Positions 43,425 to 52,606 of a stretch of DNA of 64,000 nt are shown here, in pieces. How positions within the stretch are numbered: position 1 is the stretch's first letter; each line of letters starts with the position of its first letter. The notes under the pieces were generated by a model. That model searched no databases. It saw only the letters and a program-made list of their open reading frames with translations, and was not told the origin of the DNA. A program made the position numbers and the translations under genes. The stretch is taken from NCBI RefSeq assembly GCF_001591025.1, contig NZ_BCTZ01000003.1:1-64000 (forward strand), read 5' to 3'. Source of the stretch: Sphingomonas soli NBRC 100801 (GTDB lineage Bacteria > Pseudomonadota > Alphaproteobacteria > Sphingomonadales > Sphingomonadaceae).

Positions 43425-44840
43425 TCAAGCGTCGCGCAGGCCGAGGCCGATCGAGGCACGCGCGCTGTCCGCTTCGGAACTCACCACCGGATAGGCGCAG
43501 TAATCGGCGGCGTAATAGGCGCTGGGGCGATGGTTGCCCGACCAGCCGATGCCGCCGAACGGCGCCGAGGAAGAGGCGCCGTTGGTCGGACGGTTCCAGT
43601 TGACGATGCCCGCGCGGATATTGGCCCAGAACTGATCGTAGAGCTTGGGGTCCTGGCCCACCAGGCTGGCGGAGAGGCCGTAGCGTGTGTCGTTTGCCTC
43701 GGCGATCGCTTCTTCGAACGTATCGACGCGGAAGACCTGGAGGATCGGGCCGAACAATTCGACGTCCACCTTCTCGCTGGCGCCGGTCATGTCGATCAAC
43801 CCGGGGGTCAGGAACGGGCGGCTTTCGATCGGGCGCTCCATGTGGCGCAGAGGGCGGCCGCCCATGGTGGAGAGCGCGACGAAGCTCTCGGTCAGCATGT
43901 CGGCGGCGTCATTGTCGATCACCGGGCCCATGAACGGGGCGGGATCGGCATGCGGTTCGCCGATGATCAGCCGTCCGATCAGCTTGTTGATCTCGCCGAT
44001 CAGCGGCTCGTAGAGGTTTTGATCGACGATCAGTCGGCGCGCGGCGGTGCAGCGCTGGCCCGCGGTGGTGAAGGCGGACTGCACCACGAGCACTGCCGCC
44101 GAATAAAGATCGGGCGTGTTCCACACGACGATGGGATTGTTGCCGCCCATCTCCAGCGCCAGGATCTTCTCCGGCCGCGTGGCGAACTGGCGGTTGAGCG
44201 CGATACCGGTGTTCGCCGATCCGGTGAAGAGCAACCCGTCGATATCGGGATGCGCGGCCAGCGCCTTGCCCTCGTCCGCGCCACCGATCAGCAGCCGGAC
44301 GCAGCCCTCCGGAATGCCCGCCGCATGGAAGCAGTCGACCAGGAAGGAGCCGGTCGCCGGCGTCTTTTCCGACGGCTTGAACACCACGGCGTTCCCCGCG
44401 AGCAATGCGGGCACGATATGGCCATTGGGCAGGTGCGCCGGGAAATTATACGGGCCGAGCACCGCGAGCACGCCGTGCGGCTTGTGGCGCAACGCCAGCC
44501 GCGTGTTCATCGGCGCGTCGATCCGTCGCTGGCCGGTCCTCTCGGAAAAGGCCGTGACCGAGATATCGACCTTGGCGATCACCGTGTCGACTTCGTTGCG
44601 CGCTTCCCACAGCGGCTTGCCGGTCTCGCGCGCGATCAGGTCTGTAAAGGCGTCGGCCTTCTGGCGCACGACATTGGCGAAGCGGCGCAGCGCCTCGATC
44701 CGATAGGCGAGCGGGCGCGCCGCCCATTCCGGCCAGGACCGGCGTGCCTGCGCTACTTCCGCGTCTGCGTCTCCCGCCATCCGGCGCCACAGAACGGCGC
44801 CCGTGGCGGGCTCGGTCGAGATGATTTCCTGTCCGGCCAT
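43425..44840 (-). CDS. astD: Succinylglutamate-semialdehyde dehydrogenase AstD
   Basis: AstD oxidises N-succinylglutamate semialdehyde in arginine breakdown. The 471-residue protein has the aldehyde dehydrogenase Glu (LALEMGGNNP), the nucleophile Cys (AGQRCTAARRL), NAD-binding FTGSANTG and the C-terminal NRPTNGASSSAPFGGIGWSGNHRPSAYYAADYCAYPV, which is distinctive for AstD. No astA, astB, astC or astE lies in the window, so it is an orphan here. The start ATG 44840 gives MAGQEIIST. Confidence 0.92.
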   Translation of the reverse strand: MAGQEIISTEPATGAVLWRRMAGDADAEVAQARRSWPEWAARPLAYRIEALRRFANVVRQKADAFTDLIARETGKPLWEARNEVDTVIAKVDISVTAFSERTGQRRIDAPMNTRLALRHKPHGVLAVLGPYNFPAHLPNGHIVPALLAGNAVVFKPSEKTPATGSFLVDCFHAAGIPEGCVRLLIGGADEGKALAAHPDIDGLLFTGSANTGIALNRQFATRPEKILALEMGGNNPIVVWNTPDLYSAAVLVVQSAFTTAGQRCTAARRLIVDQNLYEPLIGEINKLIGRLIIGEPHADPAPFMGPVIDNDAADMLTESFVALSTMGGRPLRHMERPIESRPFLTPGLIDMTGASEKVDVELFGPILQVFRVDTFEEAIAEANDTRYGLSASLVGQDPKLYDQFWANIRAGIVNWNRPTNGASSSAPFGGIGWSGNHRPSAYYAADYCAYPVVSSEADSARASIGLGLRDA

Positions 44841-44899
44841 CTGGTCTTTGTATCGGCGCCCCAAGAGAGATTTGCGGGCTTTTGCACCAATTTCGGTGG

Positions 44900-46252
44900 C
44901 TATGCCAGAGCCTCGCCCATCCGCCGGACCGCCGCGACCTTCGCGCCCAGCATGGACCAGTCGTCACGTTCGGCGATCGGCACCCAGATCGCCTCCACCT
45001 CCTCGATCAGCATCGAGCAGGGTGCGGGATCGGACCAATAGCCATGGTCGCGCGGCTTGCGCGGCGCGTAGCGGGCCAGCAGCCCGCGAAGCTCCGCAAA
45101 CGGCTCGCCATAGCTTTCCGGAAGCTGCCCGCCGAACATTTCGAAATAGAACAGGTCGAGCGGCGCCTTGCTGGCGGTAAGCGCGCGTTCGGCCGCCTGC
45201 ACCAGCGTGCGATCCCGCTTCTCCGTCTGCGGCTTGAGGCCCATCCGCCATAGCACCGCCCCGGTCACTTCGCGCGTATAGGCGGGCTCGAACGTCTCCA
45301 TCGCTTCGATCAGGGGCGCTTCTTCGGCGATCAGCCGCAGCGAACTGGCGAGCTGCATCACGTCCCAGAAGATCGCCTCGGGCTGGCGGCCGAACGCATA
45401 GAGTCCGGCATGGTCGAAATAGGCTGCGGTGAACCCCGGGTCCCATGTCGGGGCAAACCGCCACGGCCCATAATCGAAGCTCTCGCCGCTCACATTGATA
45501 TTGTCGCTGTTGAGCACCCCGTGGACGAATCCGGCGGCCATGAACTGCCCCGCCAGCCGCGCGGTGCGTCCCGCGACCAGGGTCAGCAGCCGCTGCGGCG
45601 CATCCTCCCCGGCCTCCTCGCCATAATAATGGCGCAGCACATAAGCGGTGAGCCGCTTCAGATTCGCTTCGTCCTTGAAATAAGCGAGCCGCTGGAACGT
45701 GCCGATCCGGATATGGCCATGGTTGAGCCGCACCATCACAGCGGATCGGGTGGGGGAGGGTTCGTCGCCCCGGTGCAGGGCCTCGCCCGTCTCGATCAGC
45801 GAAAAGGTCCGCGATGTCTCGACGCCCAGCGCCTCCAGCATCTCGGCCGCCAATATCTCGCGCACGCCGCCCTTCAGCGTCAGCCGCCCGTCGCCGAACC
45901 GGCTGTACGGCGTCTGCCCCGAGCCCTTGGTGCCCAGGTCCATCAGCCGCCCGCGATCGTCGAGCATCTGCGCGAACAGGAAGCCGCGCCCGTCGCCGAT
46001 ATCGGGATTGTACACGCGGAACTGGTGCCCGTGATAGCGCAGCGCCAGCGGCCTGGGCTGCGCCCCCGGCAGCGGCTCGAAGCGCCCGAAATGGCGAATC
46101 CACTCCGCATCGCTCAGCCCGTCCAGCCCGATCTGCGCCGCCGCGCGGCCGTTACGGAATCGCAGGATCGCCTCGGGAAAGGCCGCGGGGGTGACGGTAT
46201 CGGCGAATTCGTCGCCAAGTTCGTCGATGGCGTGTTGCGGAGTGAAGAGCAT
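44900..46252 (-). CDS. selO: SelO (YdiU) protein adenylyltransferase
   Basis: SelO is a pseudokinase-fold enzyme that attaches AMP to proteins. The 450-residue protein has ALRYHGHQFRVYNP, the ATP-binding DLGTKGSGQTPYSRFGDGRLTLKGGVREIL, and the metal-binding GVLNSDNINVSGESFDYGPW. The start ATG 46252 gives MLFTPQHAIDELG. It is divergent from an alpha/beta hydrolase gene, with only 18 bp between start codons. The C-terminus (PAPCSMLIEEVEAIWVPIAERDDW) lacks the usual RNPKYVLRN-like end of longer family members. Confidence 0.9.
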   Translation of the reverse strand: MLFTPQHAIDELGDEFADTVTPAAFPEAILRFRNGRAAAQIGLDGLSDAEWIRHFGRFEPLPGAQPRPLALRYHGHQFRVYNPDIGDGRGFLFAQMLDDRGRLMDLGTKGSGQTPYSRFGDGRLTLKGGVREILAAEMLEALGVETSRTFSLIETGEALHRGDEPSPTRSAVMVRLNHGHIRIGTFQRLAYFKDEANLKRLTAYVLRHYYGEEAGEDAPQRLLTLVAGRTARLAGQFMAAGFVHGVLNSDNINVSGESFDYGPWRFAPTWDPGFTAAYFDHAGLYAFGRQPEAIFWDVMQLASSLRLIAEEAPLIEAMETFEPAYTREVTGAVLWRMGLKPQTEKRDRTLVQAAERALTASKAPLDLFYFEMFGGQLPESYGEPFAELRGLLARYAPRKPRDHGYWSDPAPCSMLIEEVEAIWVPIAERDDWSMLGAKVAAVRRMGEALA

Positions 46253-46270
46253 GCCGCGATATGGGGATCG

Positions 46271-47137
46271 ATGGTCGAACGGCGCAACTATGAAGACGGC
46301 TACTGGTGGTCGAGCGATGAGCTGAGGCTCCATTATCGCGATTATGCGGGGCCTGCGGACAAGCCGCCGGTGTTCTGCTTCCCCGGCCTGACGCGCAACG
46401 CGCGCGATTATGAGCAGCTTGCCGAGCGGCTGGCGGGCGATTGGCGGGTGATCCTCGTGGAATTCCGCGGCCGCGGCGAAAGCGCCTATGCCAAGGATCC
46501 GATGAGCTATGTTCCGCCGACCTATCTTCAGGACGTCGAGATATTGCTAGCCGAGCTCAAGATAGATCGCTTCGTCTCGATCGGCACCTCGCTGGGCGGC
46601 CTCGTGACGATGCTGATCGCCGGCACGCAGCCGGAGCGGTTGGCCGGGGTGGTGCTCAACGATGTCGGCCCGGAAATTGATGCGGCGGGGCTTACGCGCA
46701 TCCGCAGCTATGTCGGCAAGGGTGTCTGGCATCCCACCTGGATGCACGCCGCCCGCGCGCTGGCCGAAAACAATGCGGAAGTCTTCCCCGATTACGGGAT
46801 CGAGGATTGGCTACGCATGGCGAAGCGGCTGTACCGGGTGAACAGCCAGGGCCGTATCGTGCTCGATTACGACATGAAGATCGCCGAGCCTTTCCGCGTC
46901 CCCGGCAACGAAGCCGCCCCCGATATGTGGCCGACGATCGATGCGCTTCAGGGCAAGCCGCTGCTGGTCGTGCGCGGCGAACGCTCGGATATCCTCAGCG
47001 CGCCCGTTGCTGCGAAGATGGTTCAGCGCGTCAAGGACGCCGAACTGGTAACCGTGCCCGGCATCGGCCACGCCCCGACGCTCGACGAGCCCGAAGCCGT
47101 TGCCGGGATCGAACGCCTGCTGGCGAAGATTCGCTAG
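46271..47137 (+). CDS. Alpha/beta hydrolase
   Basis: The 288-residue enzyme has the alpha/beta hydrolase features FCFPGLTRNARDYEQLAERL (oxyanion), VEFRGRGESAYAKD, nucleophile GTSLGGL (Ser), late Asp in VVRGERSDILSAP and His in GIGHAPTLDEPEA. It is cytosolic, without a signal peptide. The start ATG 46271 follows GGGG; the open frame to the left (from 45410) is antisense to selO. Its substrate is unknown. The family resembles esterases and C-C bond hydrolases. Confidence 0.88.
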   Translation: MVERRNYEDGYWWSSDELRLHYRDYAGPADKPPVFCFPGLTRNARDYEQLAERLAGDWRVILVEFRGRGESAYAKDPMSYVPPTYLQDVEILLAELKIDRFVSIGTSLGGLVTMLIAGTQPERLAGVVLNDVGPEIDAAGLTRIRSYVGKGVWHPTWMHAARALAENNAEVFPDYGIEDWLRMAKRLYRVNSQGRIVLDYDMKIAEPFRVPGNEAAPDMWPTIDALQGKPLLVVRGERSDILSAPVAAKMVQRVKDAELVTVPGIGHAPTLDEPEAVAGIERLLAKIR

Positions 47138-47156
47138 GCCGTCACGCCAACCACCC

Positions 47157-47275
47157 GTCATCCCAGCGAAAGCTGGGATCTTCAGCGGACAACGCCGTCA
47201 TCCCAGCGAAAGCTGGGATCTCCAGCCGCCCGCGCGACCTCTGCCGCACGCGATCCCAGCTTCCGCTGGGATGAC
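47157..47275. repeat. Three copies of a CCCAGC/GCTGGG hairpin
   Basis: GTCATCCCAGCGAAAGCTGG with GATC follows at 47157-47180 and again at 47197-47220. An inverted third copy (GATCCCAGCTTCCGCTGGG then ATGAC) is at 47252-47275. Each forms a hairpin. This is a REP-like element between the hydrolase and glycosyltransferase genes. Confidence 0.85.
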
Positions 47276-47300
47276 GACTTGGCTAAGCACGCTCCCCAGC

Positions 47301-48434
47301 ATGTCCATCCACATCCTCCATCTCCATTCCACCTTCAATCTGGGCGGCAAGGAAGCGCGCGCCGTCCGGCTGATGAATGCCTTTGGTGACAAGGCGCGGC
47401 ACACGATCGTCTCGGCAATGCCCGATCAGCTCGCCGCGCGCGATGCGATCGCCAAGGGCGTCAAATACGAGATCGCGCTCGATCCGCCGCCGCTTTCCGG
47501 CCGGCCCTCGGTCAAGCGCTATGAAGCGATCGCGCGCTATATGCGCCGCTTCGATCTGGTGCTCACCTATAATTGGGGTGCGATCGATGGCGTGATGGCG
47601 GCGCGGGTGTTCGGAAAGGATCTGCCCCCGATCGTCCATCACGAGGATGGCTTCAATCAGGATGAGGCCCAGCGGCTCAATCCGGTGCGCAACATGTATC
47701 GCCGCATCGCGCTGCCTGCCGCCAATGCGCTGATCGTCCCTTCCGAAAAGCTCCAGCAGATCGCGCTCACCCAGTGGCGGCAGCCCCCCGAGCGGCTGCG
47801 GCGCATACCGAATGGCGTGCAGACTGCGCTATATGCGGGAAAGCCCGATCCCCGGCTGATCCCCGCCTTGCAGAAGCGCAGGGCGGGAGAGGTGTTTATC
47901 GGCTCCGTCGCGGGGCTGCGCCCGGTGAAGGATCTACCGATGCTCGTGCGCGCCTGCGCCGGGCTCAACAGCCGCTTCAAGCTGGTGATCGTGGGGGAGG
48001 GGCCGGAGCATCAGGCGATTCTCGATGCCGCCGAAGCGATGGGGATCGAGGATAATGTGATCCTCACCGGCTTCCTGCCCGAACCGCACAAATATATGGG
48101 CCTGTTCGATATCTTCGCGCTTTCCTCAAAGAGCGAGCAGGCGCCGATTTCGGTGATCGAGGCGATGGCGGCGGGGCTGCCTGTGGTCGCGCCCAATGTC
48201 GGCGATATCTCGGCGATGGTCTGCGAATATAACCGCAGATATATCCCGCCCGAGCGCACCGAGGTGCTGCTGCGCGATCGTCTGGATATTTTTGCGCAGC
48301 ATGCGGATTTGCGGCAATATATCGGTGCCGCGAACCGCGAGCGCGCCCGCGCGTTGTATGACGAGAGCGAAATGGTTTCGGCCTATGCCCGGCTCTATGG
48401 CGAGGCGATGGGACGGCCAGGCGCCCTGGGATAG
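47301..48434 (+). CDS. Glycosyltransferase, GT4 family
   Basis: The 377-residue enzyme has the GT-B fold. The N-terminal domain starts MSIHILHLHSTFNLGGKEAR (Gly-rich loop) and the C-terminal domain has EVFIGSVAGLRPVKDLPMLV, the donor-binding GEGPEHQ, and FALSSKSEQAPISVIEAMAAGLPVVA with the EX7E-type acid pattern. It transfers a sugar from a nucleotide donor; acceptor unknown. The start is ATG 47301; the upstream frame is in REP-like repeats. No other polysaccharide genes are nearby. Confidence 0.9.
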   Translation: MSIHILHLHSTFNLGGKEARAVRLMNAFGDKARHTIVSAMPDQLAARDAIAKGVKYEIALDPPPLSGRPSVKRYEAIARYMRRFDLVLTYNWGAIDGVMAARVFGKDLPPIVHHEDGFNQDEAQRLNPVRNMYRRIALPAANALIVPSEKLQQIALTQWRQPPERLRRIPNGVQTALYAGKPDPRLIPALQKRRAGEVFIGSVAGLRPVKDLPMLVRACAGLNSRFKLVIVGEGPEHQAILDAAEAMGIEDNVILTGFLPEPHKYMGLFDIFALSSKSEQAPISVIEAMAAGLPVVAPNVGDISAMVCEYNRRYIPPERTEVLLRDRLDIFAQHADLRQYIGAANRERARALYDESEMVSAYARLYGEAMGRPGALG

Positions 48435-48498
48435 CGATTGCCACTCGCTTGTTGCGGCCGATCAGTCTAGGCCGCACCTGAATTTTATTGGAGGCGAC

Positions 48499-49902
48499 GT
48501 GTTCAAGGGTCTTAAGCCCATTCTCTATAGCGGCCGCGAAGTATGGCCGATTGTCGAAGGCGGGAAGGGTGTTGCCGCGACCAATCATGCGAGCGCGGGC
48601 GCCTGGGCGGCTGCCGGCGGCATCGGCACGGTCAGCGCGGTCAATGCAGACAGCTATGATGCCGAAGGCAAGATCATCCCCCAGATCTACAAGGCGCTCA
48701 CGCGCCGCGAACGCCATGAAGAGTTGATCGAATATGCGGTCGAGGGCGCTGTCACCCAGGTGAAGAAGGCGTATGAGATCGCGGGCGGCAAGGGCGCCAT
48801 CAATATCAACGTGCTGTGGGAAATGGGCGGTGCCCAGCGCATCCTGCACGGCGTGCTGGAGCGGACCCGGGGCCTCGTCGCGGGCGTCACCTGCGGCGCG
48901 GGCATGCCCTATAAATTGAGCGAGATCGCTTCGTCCTACGGCGTCACCTATCTCCCGATCGTCAGCTCGGGCCGTGCCTTCCGCGCCTTGTGGAAGCGGG
49001 CTTATTCCAAGGCGGCCGAATGGCTCTCCGCCGTGGTCTATGAGGATCCCTGGCTGGCGGGCGGGCATAATGGCCTGTCCAATGCCGAAGATCCGCTCAA
49101 GCCGCAGGACCCCTATCCGCGCGTCAAGGAATTGCGCGAAGTGATGCGCGAAGGCGGCATCCCAGATAGCGTTCCGATCGTGATGGCCGGCGGTGTCTGG
49201 TATCTGCGCGACTGGAATGACTGGATCGACAATCCCGAGCTTGGCTCGATCGTCTTCCAGTTCGGCACGCGTCCGCTTCTCACGCAGGAAAGCCCCATCC
49301 CGCAGGGGTGGAAGGACGAATTGATGAAGATCGAGCCCGGCGACGTGCTCCTCCATCGCTTCTCGCCCACCGGCTTCTATTCCTCGGCTGTTCGCAATCC
49401 GTTCCTGCGTGCGCTTGAGGCGCGCTCGGAGCGCCAGATCGCCTATTCGACGGAGCATGCCGGCGATCATGTCTTCCAGCTCGATGTGGGCGTGAAGGGC
49501 AAGAATTTCTGGGTGACCAAGGGCGATCTGCTCCGCGCCCGCGAATGGTATGGCCTCGGCCACACCAGCGCGCTCAAGACGCCGGACAACACGCTCGTCT
49601 TCGTCAGCGAAGAGGAAAAGGCGATGATCCGCAAGGATCAGGCCGATTGCATGGGCTGCCTCAGCCAGTGTGCTTTCTCTTCCTGGGCGGACAGCGAAAC
49701 CAACTCCACCGGCCGCCTCGCCGATCCGCGCAGCTTCTGCATCCAGAAGACGCTGCAGGATATCGCGCATGGCGGACCTACCGACCAGAACCTGATGTTT
49801 GCAGGCCATGGCGCGTACAACTTCAAGAAGGACCCGTTCTACTCCAACGGCTTCGTGCCCACGGTGAAGCAGCTGGTCGATCGCATCCTCACCGGCGACT
49901 GA
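48499..49902 (+). CDS. Nitronate monooxygenase-type flavin oxidoreductase with Cys cluster
   Basis: The 467-residue protein belongs to the 2-nitropropane dioxygenase/NMO group (FMN-binding barrel): GGKGVAATNHASAGAWAAAGGIGTVSA, GLVAGVTCGAGMP, and PIVMAGGVWYLRD. It is longer than typical NMO (about 320-380 residues), with a C-terminal part carrying Cys384, Cys387 and Cys391 (DCMGCLSQCAFS). The start is GTG 48499 after GGAGG. It follows the glycosyltransferase with 64 bp between. The reaction is not known. Confidence 0.82.
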   Translation: MFKGLKPILYSGREVWPIVEGGKGVAATNHASAGAWAAAGGIGTVSAVNADSYDAEGKIIPQIYKALTRRERHEELIEYAVEGAVTQVKKAYEIAGGKGAININVLWEMGGAQRILHGVLERTRGLVAGVTCGAGMPYKLSEIASSYGVTYLPIVSSGRAFRALWKRAYSKAAEWLSAVVYEDPWLAGGHNGLSNAEDPLKPQDPYPRVKELREVMREGGIPDSVPIVMAGGVWYLRDWNDWIDNPELGSIVFQFGTRPLLTQESPIPQGWKDELMKIEPGDVLLHRFSPTGFYSSAVRNPFLRALEARSERQIAYSTEHAGDHVFQLDVGVKGKNFWVTKGDLLRAREWYGLGHTSALKTPDNTLVFVSEEEKAMIRKDQADCMGCLSQCAFSSWADSETNSTGRLADPRSFCIQKTLQDIAHGGPTDQNLMFAGHGAYNFKKDPFYSNGFVPTVKQLVDRILTGD

Positions 49903-49909
49903 TCCTCCC

Positions 49910-49980
49910 TAATTCCTCCCCCGCAGGGGGAGGGGGACCGCCGAAGGCGGTTGAGGGGGCCGTCACAGGCGATCCCCCGC
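49910..49980. repeat. CTCCCCC/GGGGGAG REP-like element
   Basis: CCTCCCCCGCAGGGGGAGGG then GGACCGCC, AAGGCGG and the downstream GATCCCCC. It resembles the elements at 56490-56560 and 56732-56780, which share the core CTCCCCC, GGGGGAGG and GGACCGC segments. Confidence 0.75.
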
Positions 49981-50089
49981 CATCTCGTTCCTTCCATTCG
50001 GGCAAATGCGCGCAAGGATTCCGGTCTTTCGCGCCCCCAAGAAACCCTTGGCTGGCGCTGCGCCGCACAATCGCTACGTTGTGCCCGGC

Positions 50090-50776
50090 ATGAAGAAGGG
50101 CCTGATCGTCCGGCACGTTCCGTATGAGGGTATCGCGGGCTTCCGCGAGCCGATCGAGGCTGCGGGATATGAACTCGACCGGTTCGACGTCACGGATCCC
50201 GGCTTCTGGCAGCTCGATCTGACAACGCCCGATCTCGTCATCCTGATGGGCGGGCCGATGGGCGTGTACGAGCAGGATGCTCATCCCTGGATCCGCTGCG
50301 AGATCGATCGCCTTGCAAAACGCGTCGAGCGCGGCCTGCCCACCCTTGGCGTATGCCTCGGGGCGCAGATGATCGCCGCCGCCATGGGAGCGGACGTCCA
50401 TCCCGGCCCGGTCAAGGAAGTCGGCTTCGCGCCGGTAAGCCTGCACGTGGATTCGCCGCTCCGCCATGTCGACGAGGTTCCCGTGCTTCATTGGCACGGC
50501 GACACCTTCACGCTCCCGGATAATGTCGAATTGCTCGCGTCGAGCACCGCCTATGCCCATCAGGCGTTTCGCCGCGGCGCCGAAATCCTCGCGCTGCAAT
50601 TCCACGCCGAAATGGGCGAAGACCCTCGTTTCGAGGCATGGCTGGAAAGCGGCGCGGATTATGTGACCGAGGCGGGCAATTCCCCAGAGCGGCTACGCGC
50701 CGATCACGACGCGCTCGGCTCGGGCGCGGTCGAGGCGGGCCGGGCGATGATCCGCGAGTGGCTGCGCGGGCTTTAG
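50090..50776 (+). CDS. Class I glutamine amidotransferase-like protein
   Basis: The 228-residue protein has the triad nucleophile Cys in LGVCLGAQMIAAAMG, and ALQFHAEMGED carries the His and Glu. The start of the domain is GLIVRHVPYEGIAGFREPIEAAG with LVILMGGPMGVYEQD. This is the YfeJ/GuaA-like stand-alone group, whose amino-acceptor partners are mostly unknown. The start ATG 50090 (MKKGLIVRHV) is preferred over 50006. No amination partner gene is adjacent. Confidence 0.88.
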   Translation: MKKGLIVRHVPYEGIAGFREPIEAAGYELDRFDVTDPGFWQLDLTTPDLVILMGGPMGVYEQDAHPWIRCEIDRLAKRVERGLPTLGVCLGAQMIAAAMGADVHPGPVKEVGFAPVSLHVDSPLRHVDEVPVLHWHGDTFTLPDNVELLASSTAYAHQAFRRGAEILALQFHAEMGEDPRFEAWLESGADYVTEAGNSPERLRADHDALGSGAVEAGRAMIREWLRGL

Positions 50777-50834
50777 GCCGGTCGCCAGTCGGCTATCGAC
50801 CCCGTTTGTGGAAGTCGGTCCCACTCCCATTCTT

Positions 50835-50978
50835 CGTCACCCCGGGCTTGCCCCGGGGTCCCGCTTCTCCGTCGCCCACCGTCAGCGCGTCCCGGATCGC
50901 TTGTCCGGCCCGCGCATGCTCCCAAGCCATGCTTCCACAGAAATAGCGGGACCCCGGGGTCGAAGCCCGGGGTGACGG
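50835..50978. repeat. REP-like pair around the gap after the amidotransferase gene
   Basis: CGTCACCCCGGGCTTGCCCC and following (50835-50865) is matched in reverse by AGCGGGACCCCGGGG and following to GGGGTGACGG (50945-50978). The arms are imperfect reverse complements, as at 34388-34496. Confidence 0.8.
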
Positions 50979-51016
50979 GAAAAAAGCGCCGCCGAAGCGC
51001 CCTTACGAAACCGCCC

Positions 51017-52015
51017 CTAAAGCCAGCCGTCCAGCACCTGATCGGGCGGGCGGTCACCGCGTGCCCATACGCCGATATTGACGATCACCTTCTGCCCCAT
51101 CGCCTCGCGTCCCTCGAAGGTCGCGGAGCCGAGGTGCGGGAGCAGCACCACGTTATCCAGTCCCATCAGCCGGGGGTCGACCGCGGGCTCGTTGACGTAG
51201 ACGTCCAGCCCCGCGCCTGCGATCCGGCCATGGGTCAGCGCGTCGACCAAAGCTTCGGGATCGACGATTTCGCCACGCGCCGTGTTGATCAGCCAGCCGT
51301 CGCGCCCCAGCAGATCGAGCCGGCGCGCGTCGATCAGCCCGCCGGTCGCGTCGGTGTGCGGCGTGTGGATCGTCAATATGTCCACCGCTTCCAGCATCGA
51401 ATCGAGGTCCGCGTGGAAGGTCGCGCCCAGTTGCGCCTCCAGCACTTCGGGCACGCGGTGGCGGCCGTGATAATGGATCTGCAGACCAAAGGCGCGGGCG
51501 CGCTGGGCCACCGCCTGGCCGATCCTGCCCATGCCCAATATGCCCAGCTTCTTGCCGCCGATCCGGTGCCCGCGCATGCTCGTGGGGCACCAGCCGGTCC
51601 ATCCGCCGGTGCGGACGAGCTTGTCGCCCTCGACCAGCCTGCGCGGCGTCGCCAGGATCAGCGCCATCGCCATATCGGCGGTATCCTCGGTCAGCACGCC
51701 CGGCGTGTTGGTCACGACGATCCCGCGCTCGCGTGCGGCCTTCAGGTCGATATGCCCGTACCCCGCGCCGTAATTGGCGATCAGGCGCAGCCGTTCGGGT
51801 GCGCCCCGGATCAGATCGGCGTCGATCCGGTCGGTGACGGTCGGCACCAGCACGTCGCAATCGGCCATCGCGGCGGCCAATTGGTCGCGGCTCAGCGGCG
51901 CATCATCCCGGCTCGGCACCGCGTCGAACAATTCGGCCATCCGCGCCTCCACCGACGTGGGAAGCGAGCGCGTGACAAACACACGCGGACGGGAAGGGCG
52001 GATCGCTTGTGCCAT
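51017..52015 (-). CDS. D-2-hydroxyacid dehydrogenase, glyoxylate reductase-like
   Basis: The 332-residue NAD(P)-dependent enzyme has the Rossmann nucleotide site LGILGMGRIGQAVAQRARAFG, catalytic Arg in NTARGEIVDPEALVDAL, Glu in GLDVYVNEPAVD and His in PHLGSATFEGRE. These match the glyoxylate/hydroxypyruvate reductase branch. The start ATG 52015 follows a weak site. It lies alone, divergent from the SH3 gene. Confidence 0.9.
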   Translation of the reverse strand: MAQAIRPSRPRVFVTRSLPTSVEARMAELFDAVPSRDDAPLSRDQLAAAMADCDVLVPTVTDRIDADLIRGAPERLRLIANYGAGYGHIDLKAARERGIVVTNTPGVLTEDTADMAMALILATPRRLVEGDKLVRTGGWTGWCPTSMRGHRIGGKKLGILGMGRIGQAVAQRARAFGLQIHYHGRHRVPEVLEAQLGATFHADLDSMLEAVDILTIHTPHTDATGGLIDARRLDLLGRDGWLINTARGEIVDPEALVDALTHGRIAGAGLDVYVNEPAVDPRLMGLDNVVLLPHLGSATFEGREAMGQKVIVNIGVWARGDRPPDQVLDGWL

Positions 52016-52092
52016 AAAGAGCGGATTGGCCGCAGCGGCACACACAGTCAACGGCTTGAAGCCGCGTGCGGCCTCAGGATATGGATCGTCCC

Positions 52093-52584
52093 ATGTTAAA
52101 CCGGCGCATGCGCATCTTCGGCTGGATCATCCTGGCGCTCGTCGCGCTCGGCATGGCGATCCCTGCGTTCGCCCAGCGCAAGCCGCCTTATTTCGCCTCG
52201 ATCGCCGCCGACAAGGCGCGGATGCGCACCGGCCCTGGCCGCAACTATCCCGCGAGCTGGCTCTATCAGCGCGCCGATCTGCCCATCAAGGTGATCGACA
52301 TCTATGGCGACTGGCGCAAGATCGAGGATCCGGACGGCACGCAGGGCTGGATGCAGGTCAATCTGCTGAGCGACACGCGCACCGCGATGGTGACCGGCAC
52401 CGTGACCGAGATGCGCGCCGCGCCCAATTTCAACGCCCGGATCAACTGGCGGGCCGCGCCCGGCGTGGTCGGCCGGATCCGCGCCTGCTCCGGGGGCTGG
52501 TGCTGGTTCGACGTTCGCGGCCGCGGCGGCTATGTCGAGCAGAGCCACATCTGGGGCACTGAACCGGGCGAAACGCTGAACTAG
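52093..52584 (+). CDS. Exported SH3-like domain protein
   Basis: The 163-residue product starts with a signal peptide (about 1-27, cleaved after AFA). The mature protein has a bacterial SH3 segment, ADKARMRTGPGRNYPASWLY, then LPIKVIDIYGDWRKIEDPDGTQGW, and a second similar unit from TEMRAAPNFNARINWRAAPG to SGGWCWFDVRGRGGYVEQSHIWG. So there are two SH3-type units. Such proteins bind cell-wall or regulate other enzymes. The start ATG 52093 is chosen; 52081 is close to a purine-rich site. Confidence 0.85.
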   Translation: MLNRRMRIFGWIILALVALGMAIPAFAQRKPPYFASIAADKARMRTGPGRNYPASWLYQRADLPIKVIDIYGDWRKIEDPDGTQGWMQVNLLSDTRTAMVTGTVTEMRAAPNFNARINWRAAPGVVGRIRACSGGWCWFDVRGRGGYVEQSHIWGTEPGETLN

Positions 52585-52606
52585 GCGCGCCGCCCCGCTG
52601 GCCGCC

